DNA of 41,916 nucleotides from a virus, in IMG/VR virus record IMGVR_UViG_3300032087_003790, positions 1 through 41,916 of that record. One strand, written 5' to 3'. The first letter of the stretch is position 1, and each line of letters starts with the position of its first letter. Positions 1 to 9,427 of this stretch are shown here, in pieces. The translations under genes were made by a program, and so were the position numbers. Below the pieces are notes generated by a model, which saw only the letters and a program-made list of their open reading frames with translations, made no database searches and was not told the origin of the DNA.

Positions 1-1438
1 TGGCTATTAGCGAAGCTGTAGAGTTATGTAATGTATTATTAGATACTCGCCCACCGTTCATTCCAGTCGCATAAATAAACGCAGTACCGCCTCCGCTAGC
101 CACATAATTACTGTCTATAACAGTGTTAACACAAGGAGCACCATAGCTTAGATTAGTAGTACCTCCACCATTAATTATAATATCGGCTTTAATAGTTTCA
201 GCCGGAGTGGTAAACGTGTAGCCTGTATTAGCGTTTGATTCAAAATAACTATCTCTTATTGTACAATTTCTTAAATCATTAGTTAGTAGTACACCGCCTT
301 TCGCGTTCAATTCAATAGTTGTACCGGAATCTATTGTGAATGAATTTGTTGAAGATCCCGCTATGACTCCTACACCGCTATTGCTGAATATCTTACAATG
401 GGTAATAGATACTGAATTGTTAGAGCCTTGACCTCTCGCGGTTATCCCGTCACCAGAATTATTGGAAATCTCCACATTATCATATACAATCGACCAGCCA
501 TAACTAATATCAATTGCAGAAGTTAATGTCGCGTTTATATAGCAATCTCGCATAGTAAAGTTATTAGTATAACCTTTAATCCCATGCGTTGCAATTGAAT
601 TGCCTATAAACCGCATACCGGTAATAGAAGATCTTTGTGTAATCGAGGTATCGCCTATCACAGAATCAGGCAAAGAAATCATTTCCGTGACACCTGCAAG
701 CGCTTTAATTTCTGTGCCTGTTTTACTTGTCCCAATCCAGTTAAAAGTGCCGTCAACTGTAAGAGAAGCATCAATTAAATAAGTGCCATCTAACCAATCT
801 AAAGTAAGTGCGCCTGCGGGTAATCCAGCTCCCGTTGCAGTCGTAGCATTGATAGCTGCTTGAAGATAGCTTGTATCAGTCGCACTATTATCTCCTTTTG
901 CTCCCCATTGCCTCACATTTCTTTTGCCATCAGGAAATAGTCCTTTTGCTTGATGCGTAACTAAATCTATATAGCGTCCGCCGTCATCAGTTCCTGTTGC
1001 AGCGGCCACTATTTCATAAGAGTTTGCTCCTCCGTCTCCAGCAGAGTAATATCCTAGAGTTTTTACTCTATCTCCTACAACTAAATTTGTATTGCTTTGC
1101 ATCTCACTTACAGAAACGAAAGTTTGCTCTGTGCCTGTAATAGCCGTACGCACCCATTGCCCGCCTCCTAGCGCAGCGATAAAGTTATAATTATCTACAA
1201 TTTCAGCAGAGGCAGCATCAAAACGATAGAAGGTGAAATAATTATCTTTTGATAGCATGCAATGCTTTAACTTCGTTGTATCTAACAGACCTATTTCGCC
1301 TACTGTTGTATATACCCACGGTAAATCCATTAATGTGACTGTTGTGTTAACTCCTTGTCGAGTCTGTACGGTAGAACCTTGCCCTAAAGCTAAATCCTCT
1401 TGGGCGGCTAATACTTTAGTTATAGTTCGCTCTGTCAT
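1..1438 (-). CDS. Tailspike / tail fibre, N-terminal part (3' end beyond window)
   Basis: Open without a stop from ATG at 1438 to the window edge (479 codons plus one base). The first ~120 residues look like a virion-attachment region. A linker follows, then the motif RQWGAKGDNSATDTSYLQAA near residues 180-200, which matches the entry of phage pectate-lyase-type tailspikes (usual form FGAKGDGVTDDT). The rest is rich in short Asn/Ser/Gly/Thr/Ile repeats (for example VEISNNSGDGI) typical of a right-handed parallel beta-helix. Expected role: trimeric host-surface receptor binding or depolymerase at the tail tip. It is last in the minus-strand late operon on this side, 8 bp after the 106-aa membrane protein gene. 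The missing C-terminus is probably the fragment at 41635-41916, although joining the window ends directly does not keep frame. No catalytic residues can be assigned. Confidence 0.85.
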   Translation of the reverse strand, partial: MTERTITKVLAAQEDLALGQGSTVQTRQGVNTTVTLMDLPWVYTTVGEIGLLDTTKLKHCMLSKDNYFTFYRFDAASAEIVDNYNFIAALGGGQWVRTAITGTEQTFVSVSEMQSNTNLVVGDRVKTLGYYSAGDGGANSYEIVAAATGTDDGGRYIDLVTHQAKGLFPDGKRNVRQWGAKGDNSATDTSYLQAAINATTATGAGLPAGALTLDWLDGTYLIDASLTVDGTFNWIGTSKTGTEIKALAGVTEMISLPDSVIGDTSITQRSSITGMRFIGNSIATHGIKGYTNNFTMRDCYINATLTSAIDISYGWSIVYDNVEISNNSGDGITARGQGSNNSVSITHCKIFSNSGVGVIAGSSTNSFTIDSGTTIELNAKGGVLLTNDLRNCTIRDSYFESNANTGYTFTTPAETIKADIIINGGGTTNLSYGAPCVNTVIDSNYVASGGGTAFIYATGMNGGRVSNNTLHNSTASLIA

Positions 1439-1446
1439 AAGTTACC

Positions 1447-1767
1447 TCACACATGAAAAAAATGTTTAATTAGTTTAGACGCAGCGTAGCCGATAACAGT
1501 GAATACCACACTCATAGCTGCTACTACTCCCATACCTTTATGTTTTAAATCCTGCAGTTCTTCCACAGAAGGTTCAATCCTTAGTTTTAAATCAGATTCT
1601 ATTGTGTCTAAACGCGCTGCAACCAATTTTACTTCTTTTCTTATTTCTTCGTTATTATCATGCAATGCACCTAATTTAGAGCTTATTGCATCTACTCTTT
1701 GACTAGTTGCATCCTGTTTAGCTTCTATATTACCTAATAAACGACTGATCTGATCTAACTCACTCAT
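1447..1767 (-). CDS. Coiled-coil protein with C-terminal membrane segment
   Basis: 106 aa. Residues ~1-75 form heptad-rich helices (SRLLGNIEAKQDATSQRVDA and onward) and residues ~78-100 form one hydrophobic segment (GMGVVAAMSVVFTVIGYAA) followed by KLIKHFFHV. This coiled coil plus single C-terminal anchor resembles small phage membrane proteins of the late region, some annotated as holin or spanin-like, but I cannot assign it. It lies 2 bp after the 831-aa ejection protein gene and 8 bp before the tailspike gene, so it is co-transcribed with late genes. Lysis accessory or virion-entry membrane protein are both possible; a separate 3TM holin-like gene exists at 40730-41242. Confidence 0.75.
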   Translation of the reverse strand: MSELDQISRLLGNIEAKQDATSQRVDAISSKLGALHDNNEEIRKEVKLVAARLDTIESDLKLRIEPSVEELQDLKHKGMGVVAAMSVVFTVIGYAASKLIKHFFHV

Positions 1768-1769
1768 GA

Positions 1770-4265
1770 TTACCTCAACTGTAGCACTGTGCCGTCTTTT
1801 AACCTTAATCCAACAAACCCTTGGTTTAAAAGCAGGGCTTTTTCTGTTTTACTAAGATCTGAGCTTTGTTTAATCTCTCGTCCTAGTAAATTTTCTACAG
1901 TGTCTGCGCTTGTCATTCTGTGCGCTGGAATACTGCTAATTTCTTTTCTTCCGCTGCCTGGAGTAGTATAAGTTGTAGTGCCTTTCTGATAAAGTTTTAT
2001 TTTATTTCCTACATTACCTTCGGCAGCTTCTTTAGCCATTTCTTTTTGTAGAGAGGTAAAGGCAGCTTTTAATTCTTCATCTTCACCAATAGCGTCTAAT
2101 ACTCTTTTAGCAGCTTTTGCATCTAAAGGATTTTCTAAAGCTTCTGCAGTTTTGTTAATTAAAGCGTTTACATCTGCTTTAGATCCGCCTACAATATCTT
2201 TAATTCTACGCCACATAGAATTGACCATTTGCATTTTAGCTTTACCTTCAATAGTAGTAGCTATAGTTTGGCCTGCTCCATGTTGCAATTGAGGATTCAT
2301 TTGGAACAATAACTTATCGTTTTTATATACTTCCGCAAACTTTTGCGCAGCTTTTTGTAAAGTAATAGCTTTAGGTGAATTAAATTTATATAGTTGCAAC
2401 TCTTGCGCTAAATCAGGAAAAGAGATAGCTTTAAACCCTTCTGTCTCTCCAGAAGCGAATTTATTCGTTAATACGTCTATAATTTCATTCTCCACAGTAG
2501 CACGAGTTTTCGCAGGTATTTTAGCCATAACATCTGTATAAGTGTCGTCAATAGACGGCCCATATTTCACTAAAGCTTTAGCTATGTCTTTCTCATTGAT
2601 GCCTTTGCTCTTTTTGGTAACAAAATTAAATAAAGCATTCTTTTGTAACATTTTATATTGGCCATACTCTTTATTAACATCTTTCCACTGCTTTAACCAT
2701 TCTTGGCCTTCTTTAGTGTTTTTTGCGACTCTAGCAATTTCTTGGTCTACTTCATTCCGCGCTGCCGTAACAGCTTCATTTGCAACAAATTTAGACTTAG
2801 AAGTTATTTTATTAGCATATTTAAATTCATTTAATGCTTCTCTTAAGTCTAATAAGTCTTGAAAAGTCCTACTTTCTGTTCGTTGTTCTATTCGAATTAA
2901 AGTTCGCTGCAACTTTTCTACTACAGAAGGGTCAGCAATTTCTTCTATAGTTTCTTCTAAAGCAGGAACTAGAGATTTGTTTACAAGATTAAATTCGTAA
3001 CCTTTAGGGGCAAAATCTGCTGCAGCTTTAGTTTCTGCATAGGCATTTCTTACTGATGTAGTATAATCCGATAAAGCTTGGCGCAAATTGGCACCTGTTT
3101 CAGCAGGATTTTTTGCAAAATTTAAGACTGTTTGAGCCCTTGCGTTTAAGTCTGCTCTTAAAGTAATTGCCGCTTTGGCATCTTCTCTGGCCGCAGCTGC
3201 AACTACTGTCTCGCCTCCAGGAGTTGTACGAGGAAGAATAGAAATAGCTTTTTCTTTCGTTGTTTTACCTGGTGCTTTTTGTTGGTGTAGCCGTTCCCAT
3301 CTAGCCACTATTTCTTGCGCTTCTTCATCTGTAATATAACCTAAAGCGTCTTTTAATGCTTTGTGAGCGCCTACAGTATTACCATCTTTAACTAAACTAA
3401 AGGCGTGCTTTGCGGAATTCCAGCCTGCTGCCCCTAATTTGCTTAAAACTTTACCTCCGGCAGCAATGCCTCCAGTTAATAAGGCGTCCATTGCTGCGGC
3501 TCCCATAGCTTTTTCTGCCGCTACTTTAGCGTCTAACTCTTCTTGAAGTTCTACAGCAGAAGCTAAATAATCAACAGACTCTCCTAAAGCTGCTCCTGCT
3601 GCGCCTCCTGCCATGGCAGCAACAAGCTTTGCCAAAGGATGAGCTACAGGGGCCCTTAAACCTGCAGCAGCGCCTGCGATTGCTCCTACAGTTTCAAATT
3701 TCTCTGCCCCTATAGATTGAAGGAAAGAGGGCGTGATTTTTTGTAGGTTACCCTGCTCGTCGTAAGCAACAAATTCGCCGTTTCTATATTCTGCTTGTAA
3801 TCCTCGGTCTGCTGCCATAGACAATATATTTTCTATGCTTTGGCGTTTCATCTGCTCATATTCAGCATTCGCAGCAGTATTGTAAGTACTTTTAATAGCC
3901 GAAAAAGGTCGTGCTACGTTGTTAAATTCTTGTAGATCTGTTAATAACTCTTGTCCACTTCTTTGCCAATTCTTTTGGCGTTGTGCTTGAGAATAGGTTG
4001 CATTTATCCCATCTTCAGTAGAAGGATCTACTCCGATGGCTGAAGCTATTTGTCTTACCTCATCTTCTGGTAAAGCAGGAAAGAAAGAATATCCGCCTTC
4101 TTTATTGAAAGAAACTGTCGGTTTAGCTAAAGGTTTAATTTCTGGCTCAACTACTTCCGGAACAGAACTAGTTGCAGTTTTTTCTGCTATGTACGCAGAA
4201 ATCTTCTCTTCAGAAAATCCTGCTGCAGTTGCTTTTTGTCTAAATGCTGCTTCGTCAAAAGCCAT
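1770..4265 (-). CDS. Large internal virion / DNA ejection protein
   Basis: 831 aa, the longest protein in the window. The N-terminus (~1-60) is a short helical region followed by a Pro/Glu linker. Residues ~190-285 contain Ala/Gly-rich hydrophobic stretches (VGAIAGAAAGLRAP, LVAAMAGGAAGAALGE, ALLTGGIAAGGKVL) that look membrane-active. The remainder is highly charged and helical. This architecture, a very long helical protein with membrane-inserting segments beside the portal gene, is that of podovirus ejection proteins (role analogous to T7 gp16), which leave the capsid and span the envelope during DNA entry. There is no lytic transglycosylase motif that I can see. Its start codon overlaps the portal stop by one base (TAATG), implying translational coupling. 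Family assignment is by architecture and context, not motif. Confidence 0.7.
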   Translation of the reverse strand: MAFDEAAFRQKATAAGFSEEKISAYIAEKTATSSVPEVVEPEIKPLAKPTVSFNKEGGYSFFPALPEDEVRQIASAIGVDPSTEDGINATYSQAQRQKNWQRSGQELLTDLQEFNNVARPFSAIKSTYNTAANAEYEQMKRQSIENILSMAADRGLQAEYRNGEFVAYDEQGNLQKITPSFLQSIGAEKFETVGAIAGAAAGLRAPVAHPLAKLVAAMAGGAAGAALGESVDYLASAVELQEELDAKVAAEKAMGAAAMDALLTGGIAAGGKVLSKLGAAGWNSAKHAFSLVKDGNTVGAHKALKDALGYITDEEAQEIVARWERLHQQKAPGKTTKEKAISILPRTTPGGETVVAAAAREDAKAAITLRADLNARAQTVLNFAKNPAETGANLRQALSDYTTSVRNAYAETKAAADFAPKGYEFNLVNKSLVPALEETIEEIADPSVVEKLQRTLIRIEQRTESRTFQDLLDLREALNEFKYANKITSKSKFVANEAVTAARNEVDQEIARVAKNTKEGQEWLKQWKDVNKEYGQYKMLQKNALFNFVTKKSKGINEKDIAKALVKYGPSIDDTYTDVMAKIPAKTRATVENEIIDVLTNKFASGETEGFKAISFPDLAQELQLYKFNSPKAITLQKAAQKFAEVYKNDKLLFQMNPQLQHGAGQTIATTIEGKAKMQMVNSMWRRIKDIVGGSKADVNALINKTAEALENPLDAKAAKRVLDAIGEDEELKAAFTSLQKEMAKEAAEGNVGNKIKLYQKGTTTYTTPGSGRKEISSIPAHRMTSADTVENLLGREIKQSSDLSKTEKALLLNQGFVGLRLKDGTVLQLR

Positions 4266-6109
4266 TATGCTTCCTCATTAGTATTAGTAGGCAGTTTTAA
4301 ACTTTGGCTGTTAGATCCTCGGTTGTCTCCTTGCCCTGTATTTTGTGCTATCATAGCTGCAGCATCTTCCATTTGGGGGTTTCCGCCTAGCATTTGAGCA
4401 GTTTCTTGTAGTATTCTAGAAACTTCTGGACTATACTTAGTTTTAAAAGTGCGTAACATTAGAGCACTCATTCGGAAAAATCCTGCCGGATTTATTTGAG
4501 ACATCATTTGGCCTACGTTACCAGACATTACTTGCTCTAGCATAAGCTGAGTACGTTCATCTTCGTCATTATATGCTACGCTTTCTATAGTAATGTCAAA
4601 ATCAGTAAAAGCAATCTCAGTACCTTCTTCTGGAACAGGAGCAAAAACTAAATTACCTTCGTCGTCTGTTTCAGGCTCATTAGTTTCCGGGTTATATACT
4701 TGCTCGTATATAGGTCTCATAATAGGCTGACCTGTTTCATCCATTTGCCCTGACCAAACCATCATAGGTTTATTCAGCTCTATATAACGTCTTCCTACTA
4801 TTTCGTCAGAAAGTCTTAAAACTTGATTAGCAGTAAAATATTGTTTAACTAAGTTAACCACATCTTTACCTAACAGCTCATAAAATGCTTCAATACGTAC
4901 AGTTAAATAGCGCAAAGCCATTACAGTAGCGTTTTGCTGTAATTTAACTTTTCTGCCCGAATCTGAAGCATAGGCCATACCAAGAAAACTATCATTAACA
5001 CTAAGAATTCTTTGGATTCTGTCAAATGCTCTGTCTATAACTGCATATTGTTCTAGTGCTTCACGAGCTAAATTTTCTACTTTAACTCCTTTTAATGACT
5101 TAACTTGAATAACTCCATTAACTCTGTTAAAAGCATCTGTGAAGTCGTTAATGTCTCCAGCCAATGCCGTAGATTCTACAAAAGCTTTTTGTGTATTAAC
5201 CATTAATTGAAGTTTAACTAAAGCTTGATTGATAGCTTTTTGTGACTCTTTAACTTCCCTAAAAATACCATAATATTCCGTATAACTAGAAGAATGTAAT
5301 TTTACTACTCTATAAGGCCATTTTACTTCCTTGTAAGTAATTTCTTTTCGCTCTAGCTCTACTCCGTCGGACCAAAAAATATTCCAACGCTTGCCGTCGT
5401 CATCTTCTATAACAGTATGAACTATAAGGTAGTTGTCAAATACTCTATAACGTCCTTGAAATTGATCTCCGTGGCTATACTCAAATTCGGCTTCTTCTAC
5501 TTCTAAAAAGTTATGGTACTCAGTTAGCTTATCTAACTTAGCTTGGCCCCAAACTTTTCTAATTGTTTCTGCGGGCACCCACTTAAATCTATGTAAGAAT
5601 CGTGCATCTTCATAGTTTCTATCTTTACTCATAGGGTCTAAAACTAATTCGTGATCATATACCTGATTTATATCTATACGATAAATAGGACGATTAAAAG
5701 TATCTCTTTTGCCTGTAAAAACAGGAGTTACTTGTGCTGCCATTAAACCTGCAATCATTCCACATAGCTTTACTTCATCGCCTTCTGTGGCCATTCTATT
5801 TTGGTTAAAAACAGCGTTTATAGTATCTGTCATTAAGCTAGCAATGGTTTGGTCATTATTTTGAGTAGGCTCTGCCCGCACAGTGTTAACTACAGTAGAA
5901 TAATATCCTACTAACATTCTAGCAAAGAGTTTTATTATGTTAAAAGTTTCTTTCGGCTGCCCTCTGTTTTCTAATATAGCTAATTGATCTTGTGTCCACT
6001 GACGATTATGGTACATATTCCATATTTCGTCCGCTTCAACACGAGATTCCCAATAAGCTTCGTAGCCCATGTGAAAAGAATCTTTTAATGTCTCTAGGTC
6101 TGTTTTCAT
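4265..6109 (-). CDS. Portal protein (P22-type)
   Basis: 614 aa. The order of segments fits P22/podovirus portals: a helical N-terminus with YEAYWESRVEADEIWNMYHN (residues ~15-34), then NIIKLFARMLVGYY, a wing region carrying DINQVYDHELVLDP and the KWPYRVVKLH strand, a long stem helix region (KESQKAINQALVKLQLMVN), and a distal clip/helical part ending in an Asn/Gln/Gly-rich tail (MLGGNPQMEDAA onward). It forms the dodecameric ring through which DNA is packaged and to which the adaptor and nozzle attach. It sits unusually late in the structural operon, after two ejection-type genes and immediately before the 831-aa one, rather than beside the terminase. Gap to the upstream gene is 4 bp. Confidence 0.9.
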   Translation of the reverse strand: MKTDLETLKDSFHMGYEAYWESRVEADEIWNMYHNRQWTQDQLAILENRGQPKETFNIIKLFARMLVGYYSTVVNTVRAEPTQNNDQTIASLMTDTINAVFNQNRMATEGDEVKLCGMIAGLMAAQVTPVFTGKRDTFNRPIYRIDINQVYDHELVLDPMSKDRNYEDARFLHRFKWVPAETIRKVWGQAKLDKLTEYHNFLEVEEAEFEYSHGDQFQGRYRVFDNYLIVHTVIEDDDGKRWNIFWSDGVELERKEITYKEVKWPYRVVKLHSSSYTEYYGIFREVKESQKAINQALVKLQLMVNTQKAFVESTALAGDINDFTDAFNRVNGVIQVKSLKGVKVENLAREALEQYAVIDRAFDRIQRILSVNDSFLGMAYASDSGRKVKLQQNATVMALRYLTVRIEAFYELLGKDVVNLVKQYFTANQVLRLSDEIVGRRYIELNKPMMVWSGQMDETGQPIMRPIYEQVYNPETNEPETDDEGNLVFAPVPEEGTEIAFTDFDITIESVAYNDEDERTQLMLEQVMSGNVGQMMSQINPAGFFRMSALMLRTFKTKYSPEVSRILQETAQMLGGNPQMEDAAAMIAQNTGQGDNRGSNSQSLKLPTNTNEEA

Positions 6110-6113
6110 TAAA

Positions 6114-7577
6114 TTACTCCGCAGCTATAGCATCTAAAGCAGCTCTGTCTTCATCACTTAAGCCAGTGTCAATTTGTTTAGCAGGTGCTTTAATTACGTT
6201 TTTGTCTTTTTCAAACTCATCCAAGAATTCTAACCGTTCTTCTATGCCATCTATCATACCCTGCAAGTCTTCAGCATCTCGTCCTAATCTAAAGTGCATT
6301 ACATAACTATTATTTGTATTAGCTAAGGCTTCTAATTCGCCTTGTAATTGCTGTAAAGCTACTTTAAACTGCGCTAACACGGGACCTGTTTGTTGTCCTA
6401 AGTCTCCAAACTGCTCTCTAAATGCTGTCATCTCGCCTTCTGTTAGTACAGAACCGTATAGAGCATTCCTTAAAACGTTTCTATATGCTGCATAAGCAGA
6501 TTCTGCTTCTATGCCACTTACTTCATTGCTAACAAACTTTTTAATTTTTCTGCTAAATCTATCTATAATACCTGTTTCTTCATTTGATATTTCTTCCGAT
6601 GCCGTTCCACCTACGGCTAATAATTGTTTTATAGAACTAATCTTTTTCTTTTCTGATTCGCTTAATTCCAGTTCACCCATGCGCTCCATACGCTCTATTT
6701 CACGCTCAAATACACGTCTGTTTTGTGGCTTAGACATATCTAACTCGAAGAAATCTGCGCCATAACGCTCTGAAGCTATACGATCTATGTTAGCTACAAT
6801 CACGTCTACTTCATCTTCTTGTTTACTAGCAGAAGTTTGTCTATTGCGAGCAATAATATTATCGAATTCTCTATTATACGCTGATTCATATTCGGCAGAA
6901 CCTTCTTCTAACTCTGGAAATCGTTCTGCTACTCGTCTAGCAGCTTCTCGCTCATCTTTAGTATTTCCTCCAGCTCGGCCTTTTTGTAACAGTTTAACTA
7001 TCTTAGCCCTTTTTAATTGTCGATCTAATTCTCTGTTATCGGCATAATCTGCATACCCTGTAGCTGCTTTTAATCCGTCTGCAGACCATAATTTAGTTGT
7101 TCCATCTGCAAAAGTAGCCCTCATTAAAGTCTCTTTAGCCTCAGGCGAATTAAGTACTGCATCAGCATCGTAACCTGTTTGTTCTAACATAGTTCTATCG
7201 ATCTCTGCTAAGGAATCAAATCTAACAATATCGCCTAAAGGTCCAGTAGGAAGCCCTTGAGATTTAAATTCTCTTAACATATTAGTTAAATGCTTAGGAT
7301 CATTATCGCTACTATAACGATCCAAAGAATCAAACATGCGCTGCTTAACAAAGCCTCTAACTAATTGATTATTCTTTTCTCGCAAAGCTAAAAGTTCTTG
7401 CTTAGTAGCATCTGCTTCTAGCTGCACCATTTCAGGAGTAGAAGTTGCTTTAATCCGTTGTAATTTAGCCTCTTGCTCTGCTTTAATGCGTCGAGCTGTA
7501 GCTCTTTCTGCTTCTCGCTCTGGGCTAGTATTTCTTGCTATGCCTTGAGCAATTGCGCCAAATATTTCTGCTGTCAT
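6114..7577 (-). CDS. Probable internal virion / ejection protein
   Basis: 487 aa, almost wholly charged and helical, with long Arg/Glu-rich segments (SPEREAERATARRIKAEQEA at residues ~18-37; VFEREIERMERMGELELSES near 285-305). I see no catalytic motif and no membrane segment. It lies between the 213-aa putative ejection protein gene and the portal gene with 2-4 bp spacing, the place occupied in podoviruses by internal core proteins (T7 gp14-gp15-gp16 arrangement). A role as the middle ejection protein is inferred from size, composition and position only. Confidence 0.65.
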   Translation of the reverse strand: MTAEIFGAIAQGIARNTSPEREAERATARRIKAEQEAKLQRIKATSTPEMVQLEADATKQELLALREKNNQLVRGFVKQRMFDSLDRYSSDNDPKHLTNMLREFKSQGLPTGPLGDIVRFDSLAEIDRTMLEQTGYDADAVLNSPEAKETLMRATFADGTTKLWSADGLKAATGYADYADNRELDRQLKRAKIVKLLQKGRAGGNTKDEREAARRVAERFPELEEGSAEYESAYNREFDNIIARNRQTSASKQEDEVDVIVANIDRIASERYGADFFELDMSKPQNRRVFEREIERMERMGELELSESEKKKISSIKQLLAVGGTASEEISNEETGIIDRFSRKIKKFVSNEVSGIEAESAYAAYRNVLRNALYGSVLTEGEMTAFREQFGDLGQQTGPVLAQFKVALQQLQGELEALANTNNSYVMHFRLGRDAEDLQGMIDGIEERLEFLDEFEKDKNVIKAPAKQIDTGLSDEDRAALDAIAAE

Positions 7578-7579
7578 AA

Positions 7580-8221
7580 TTACTCCATTATTTGCATTGG
7601 TGTAGCTGCAGGTAACTGCACAGGAGCAGGCGTGCTTTGTTTAGGAGTTAGCAAGCTACTTAATTGATTAAAAGTGGTATCTATAGCGCCGCCTACAGCT
7701 TGCACGGCTCCTGCTGTAGCTTGCTGCGATCTTTGTGCAGTTAATTCTGTTTGTCGTCCTAAAGCAGTGCTAAGGTTGCCTGCAGGATTTTGACCTAAAC
7801 CTACTTGTAAAAAATCTCTCTGTTCTGTAGCTGCTTTCATAGGAGCTTCCGCCCTTATTTTTGCTCTTTCTGCTGCAGAAGATATCTCGATATCTTTCTC
7901 TATATCCCCAGCTAAACCTGAAGTACTTATGCCTCTTTGCTCTAAAGTTGTCCTTACGTTTTCTAGCGTGGCTGCTTTTTCTTGCTCAAATGCTTGCAAT
8001 TCTTGCGACTCAATAAAAGCAGGGGTTAAATTTTGATAGTAATTAGATAAATTTTGTTGGATGTCTCCAAAAGCTGCAAACCAATCGTCATATTGTTGCT
8101 GAGCAAAAGCTAACTCATTTTTAGCAGCTCTTTTCGCATCTTTCCGACCTTTTCGAGCTTCAGATACCCCTGCTACAGCGGCGCCAGCTCCTACTACTGT
8201 TGCGACTACTCCGAAAGACAT
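7580..8221 (-). CDS. Probable internal virion protein with N-terminal hydrophobic segment
   Basis: 213 aa. Residues 1-19 are a hydrophobic Gly/Ala/Val segment (SFGVVATVVGAGAAVAGV) followed directly by a Lys/Arg cluster (EARKGRKDAKRAAKN). Then come long Gln/Ala-rich helices (FAQQQYDDWFAAFGDIQQN; ERAKIRAEAPMKAATEQRD) and a Pro-rich C-terminus (TPAPVQLPAATP). Small podovirus ejection proteins (T7 gp14-like) share this layout, which inserts in the outer membrane to begin DNA delivery. The start at 8221 overlaps the end of the cupin-like gene by 16 bp. Assignment rests on architecture and position ahead of two larger ejection-type proteins. Confidence 0.65.
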   Translation of the reverse strand: MSFGVVATVVGAGAAVAGVSEARKGRKDAKRAAKNELAFAQQQYDDWFAAFGDIQQNLSNYYQNLTPAFIESQELQAFEQEKAATLENVRTTLEQRGISTSGLAGDIEKDIEISSAAERAKIRAEAPMKAATEQRDFLQVGLGQNPAGNLSTALGRQTELTAQRSQQATAGAVQAVGGAIDTTFNQLSSLLTPKQSTPAPVQLPAATPMQIME

Positions 8222-8625
8222 TTTTTCTGCTCCTCAATAACTTCTTGTTGCTTTGAATCGTCAATTACTAACATTTCTTCAAGCTTAGCTATATTTGTTT
8301 CTTCTGTAGGATGTATAGTCATGTACTTAACTTTAGTATGAGCTATTACTGCTCGCTTGTCACCTGCCATAGAGTGAATTATATACGGTGCATTGTATAA
8401 GGCTGTCCCGTATTTAGAGCTAATAGTAATAGTTCCTTCTAAAATAACCGATAAATGGTTTGTTTTGTGTGTTTTGCCTATTACCGCACAGCCTGGTTCT
8501 ATTGTGCAAACTCTTGCGTATACTCCGTCTGAAAAGAAATGATCCACGTGCATTTCAACTTTCTGACTTTCGTCTAAAGCTAGCATAGTTTCTTGTAATT
8601 TTTTAATCTCGGTGCTTTTAGTCAT
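8206..8625 (-). CDS. Cupin-like small protein in the structural operon
   Basis: 139 aa. The centre reads as a single cupin beta-barrel: GCAVIGKTHKTNHLSVILEG (residues ~45-64) gives the H-x3-H...E-G pattern of cupin motif 1 (H53, H57, E63), followed by strands and an IIHSMAGDKRAV segment resembling motif 2 with one His. Flanking helices carry no motif. Proteins of this kind occur in other phage structural clusters with unknown function; a metal-binding or scaffold-like role is possible. The 3' end overlaps the next gene by 16 bp and the 5' end follows the 266-aa gene by 1 bp. The fold call is moderately secure; the function is unknown. Confidence 0.7.
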   Translation of the reverse strand: MTKSTEIKKLQETMLALDESQKVEMHVDHFFSDGVYARVCTIEPGCAVIGKTHKTNHLSVILEGTITISSKYGTALYNAPYIIHSMAGDKRAVIAHTKVKYMTIHPTEETNIAKLEEMLVIDDSKQQEVIEEQKKCLSE

Positions 8626-8626
8626 A

Positions 8627-9427
8627 TTAGCTCACTATATCAGCGAAAAATCCCATAAAACCTGCATTTATTGCTTGAGTGCCAGATGAAGCCACTCCTG
8701 TCATGACAATATCGCTATTAGGTTTAATTATTTCATAAGGCAGTACAAGCTGTTCTAAAGGAGAGTCTAGACTTACAGCCCAAATGTCGTCTGTATAAAA
8801 ATTATTACCTAGAATTTCGTCGTCTAGATTAGCTATTTTAACTCGCACATCAACTGCAGCGGACCCTGCAGCTTTACCCATAGTGGCCCAATAATGTGTA
8901 AGTATAAAATAATTGGTACTTGCTATACTTGTTCCTGCTTTTAAGCTAGTGTTTTCTGCCGCGAGCACTTTATTGTGCACTTTAGACAAATCATTAGGTA
9001 CTCCTGCCGTAATAGCAGAATCTTGATATACATAAATATCACCCACCGCAGCGCATCTCACTCTAGTACATCTAGCTAAAGGAGTATCTAATGTAACTTT
9101 ACTTTGGCCATTAAGTGTTTTTGTTTGAGACACAAAAGTTAATACTCCACTAGAAATTGTCATACCTTCAATATATACAACAACTGCAGTATCTGCAGCA
9201 TTACTACTACTAATAGAATCTATTGCATTAGTAGAAGGTAAAGTTTCAGTGGGAGTAGCCGTAACATTCCAACTATTTATATCTATTTCTGTTGTACCTA
9301 CGTCGGTGCTCCTGCCATACTTTCGTAGAGTCTTTCTATTAATAGTAGTTCGATGGCCGTAAGTTTTGTATATTTCTAATTGAGCTAATTCTAAAAAATT
9401 AGCGGCTAGTGGTTTATAATAACTCAT
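8627..9427 (-). CDS. Hypothetical structural protein
   Basis: 266 aa, rich in Ser/Thr/Ala/Val with alternating beta-type segments (TAVVVYIEGMTISSGVLTFV; SQTKTLNGQSKVTLDT) and few charged helices, the composition of a virion surface or tail protein. I do not recognise the family. The start ATG at 9427 overlaps the stop of a 35-codon reading frame as ATGA, so translation is probably coupled. It sits between the nozzle and the ejection protein genes, suggesting a tail-associated or capsid-decoration role by position. Confidence 0.7.
   Translation of the reverse strand: MSYYKPLAANFLELAQLEIYKTYGHRTTINRKTLRKYGRSTDVGTTEIDINSWNVTATPTETLPSTNAIDSISSSNAADTAVVVYIEGMTISSGVLTFVSQTKTLNGQSKVTLDTPLARCTRVRCAAVGDIYVYQDSAITAGVPNDLSKVHNKVLAAENTSLKAGTSIASTNYFILTHYWATMGKAAGSAAVDVRVKIANLDDEILGNNFYTDDIWAVSLDSPLEQLVLPYEIIKPNSDIVMTGVASSGTQAINAGFMGFFADIVS

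Noticed and set aside
2542-2862. 106-codon plus-strand frame inside the 831-aa gene
   Set aside because: Antisense shadow of a long real gene, with no ribosome site or coupling.
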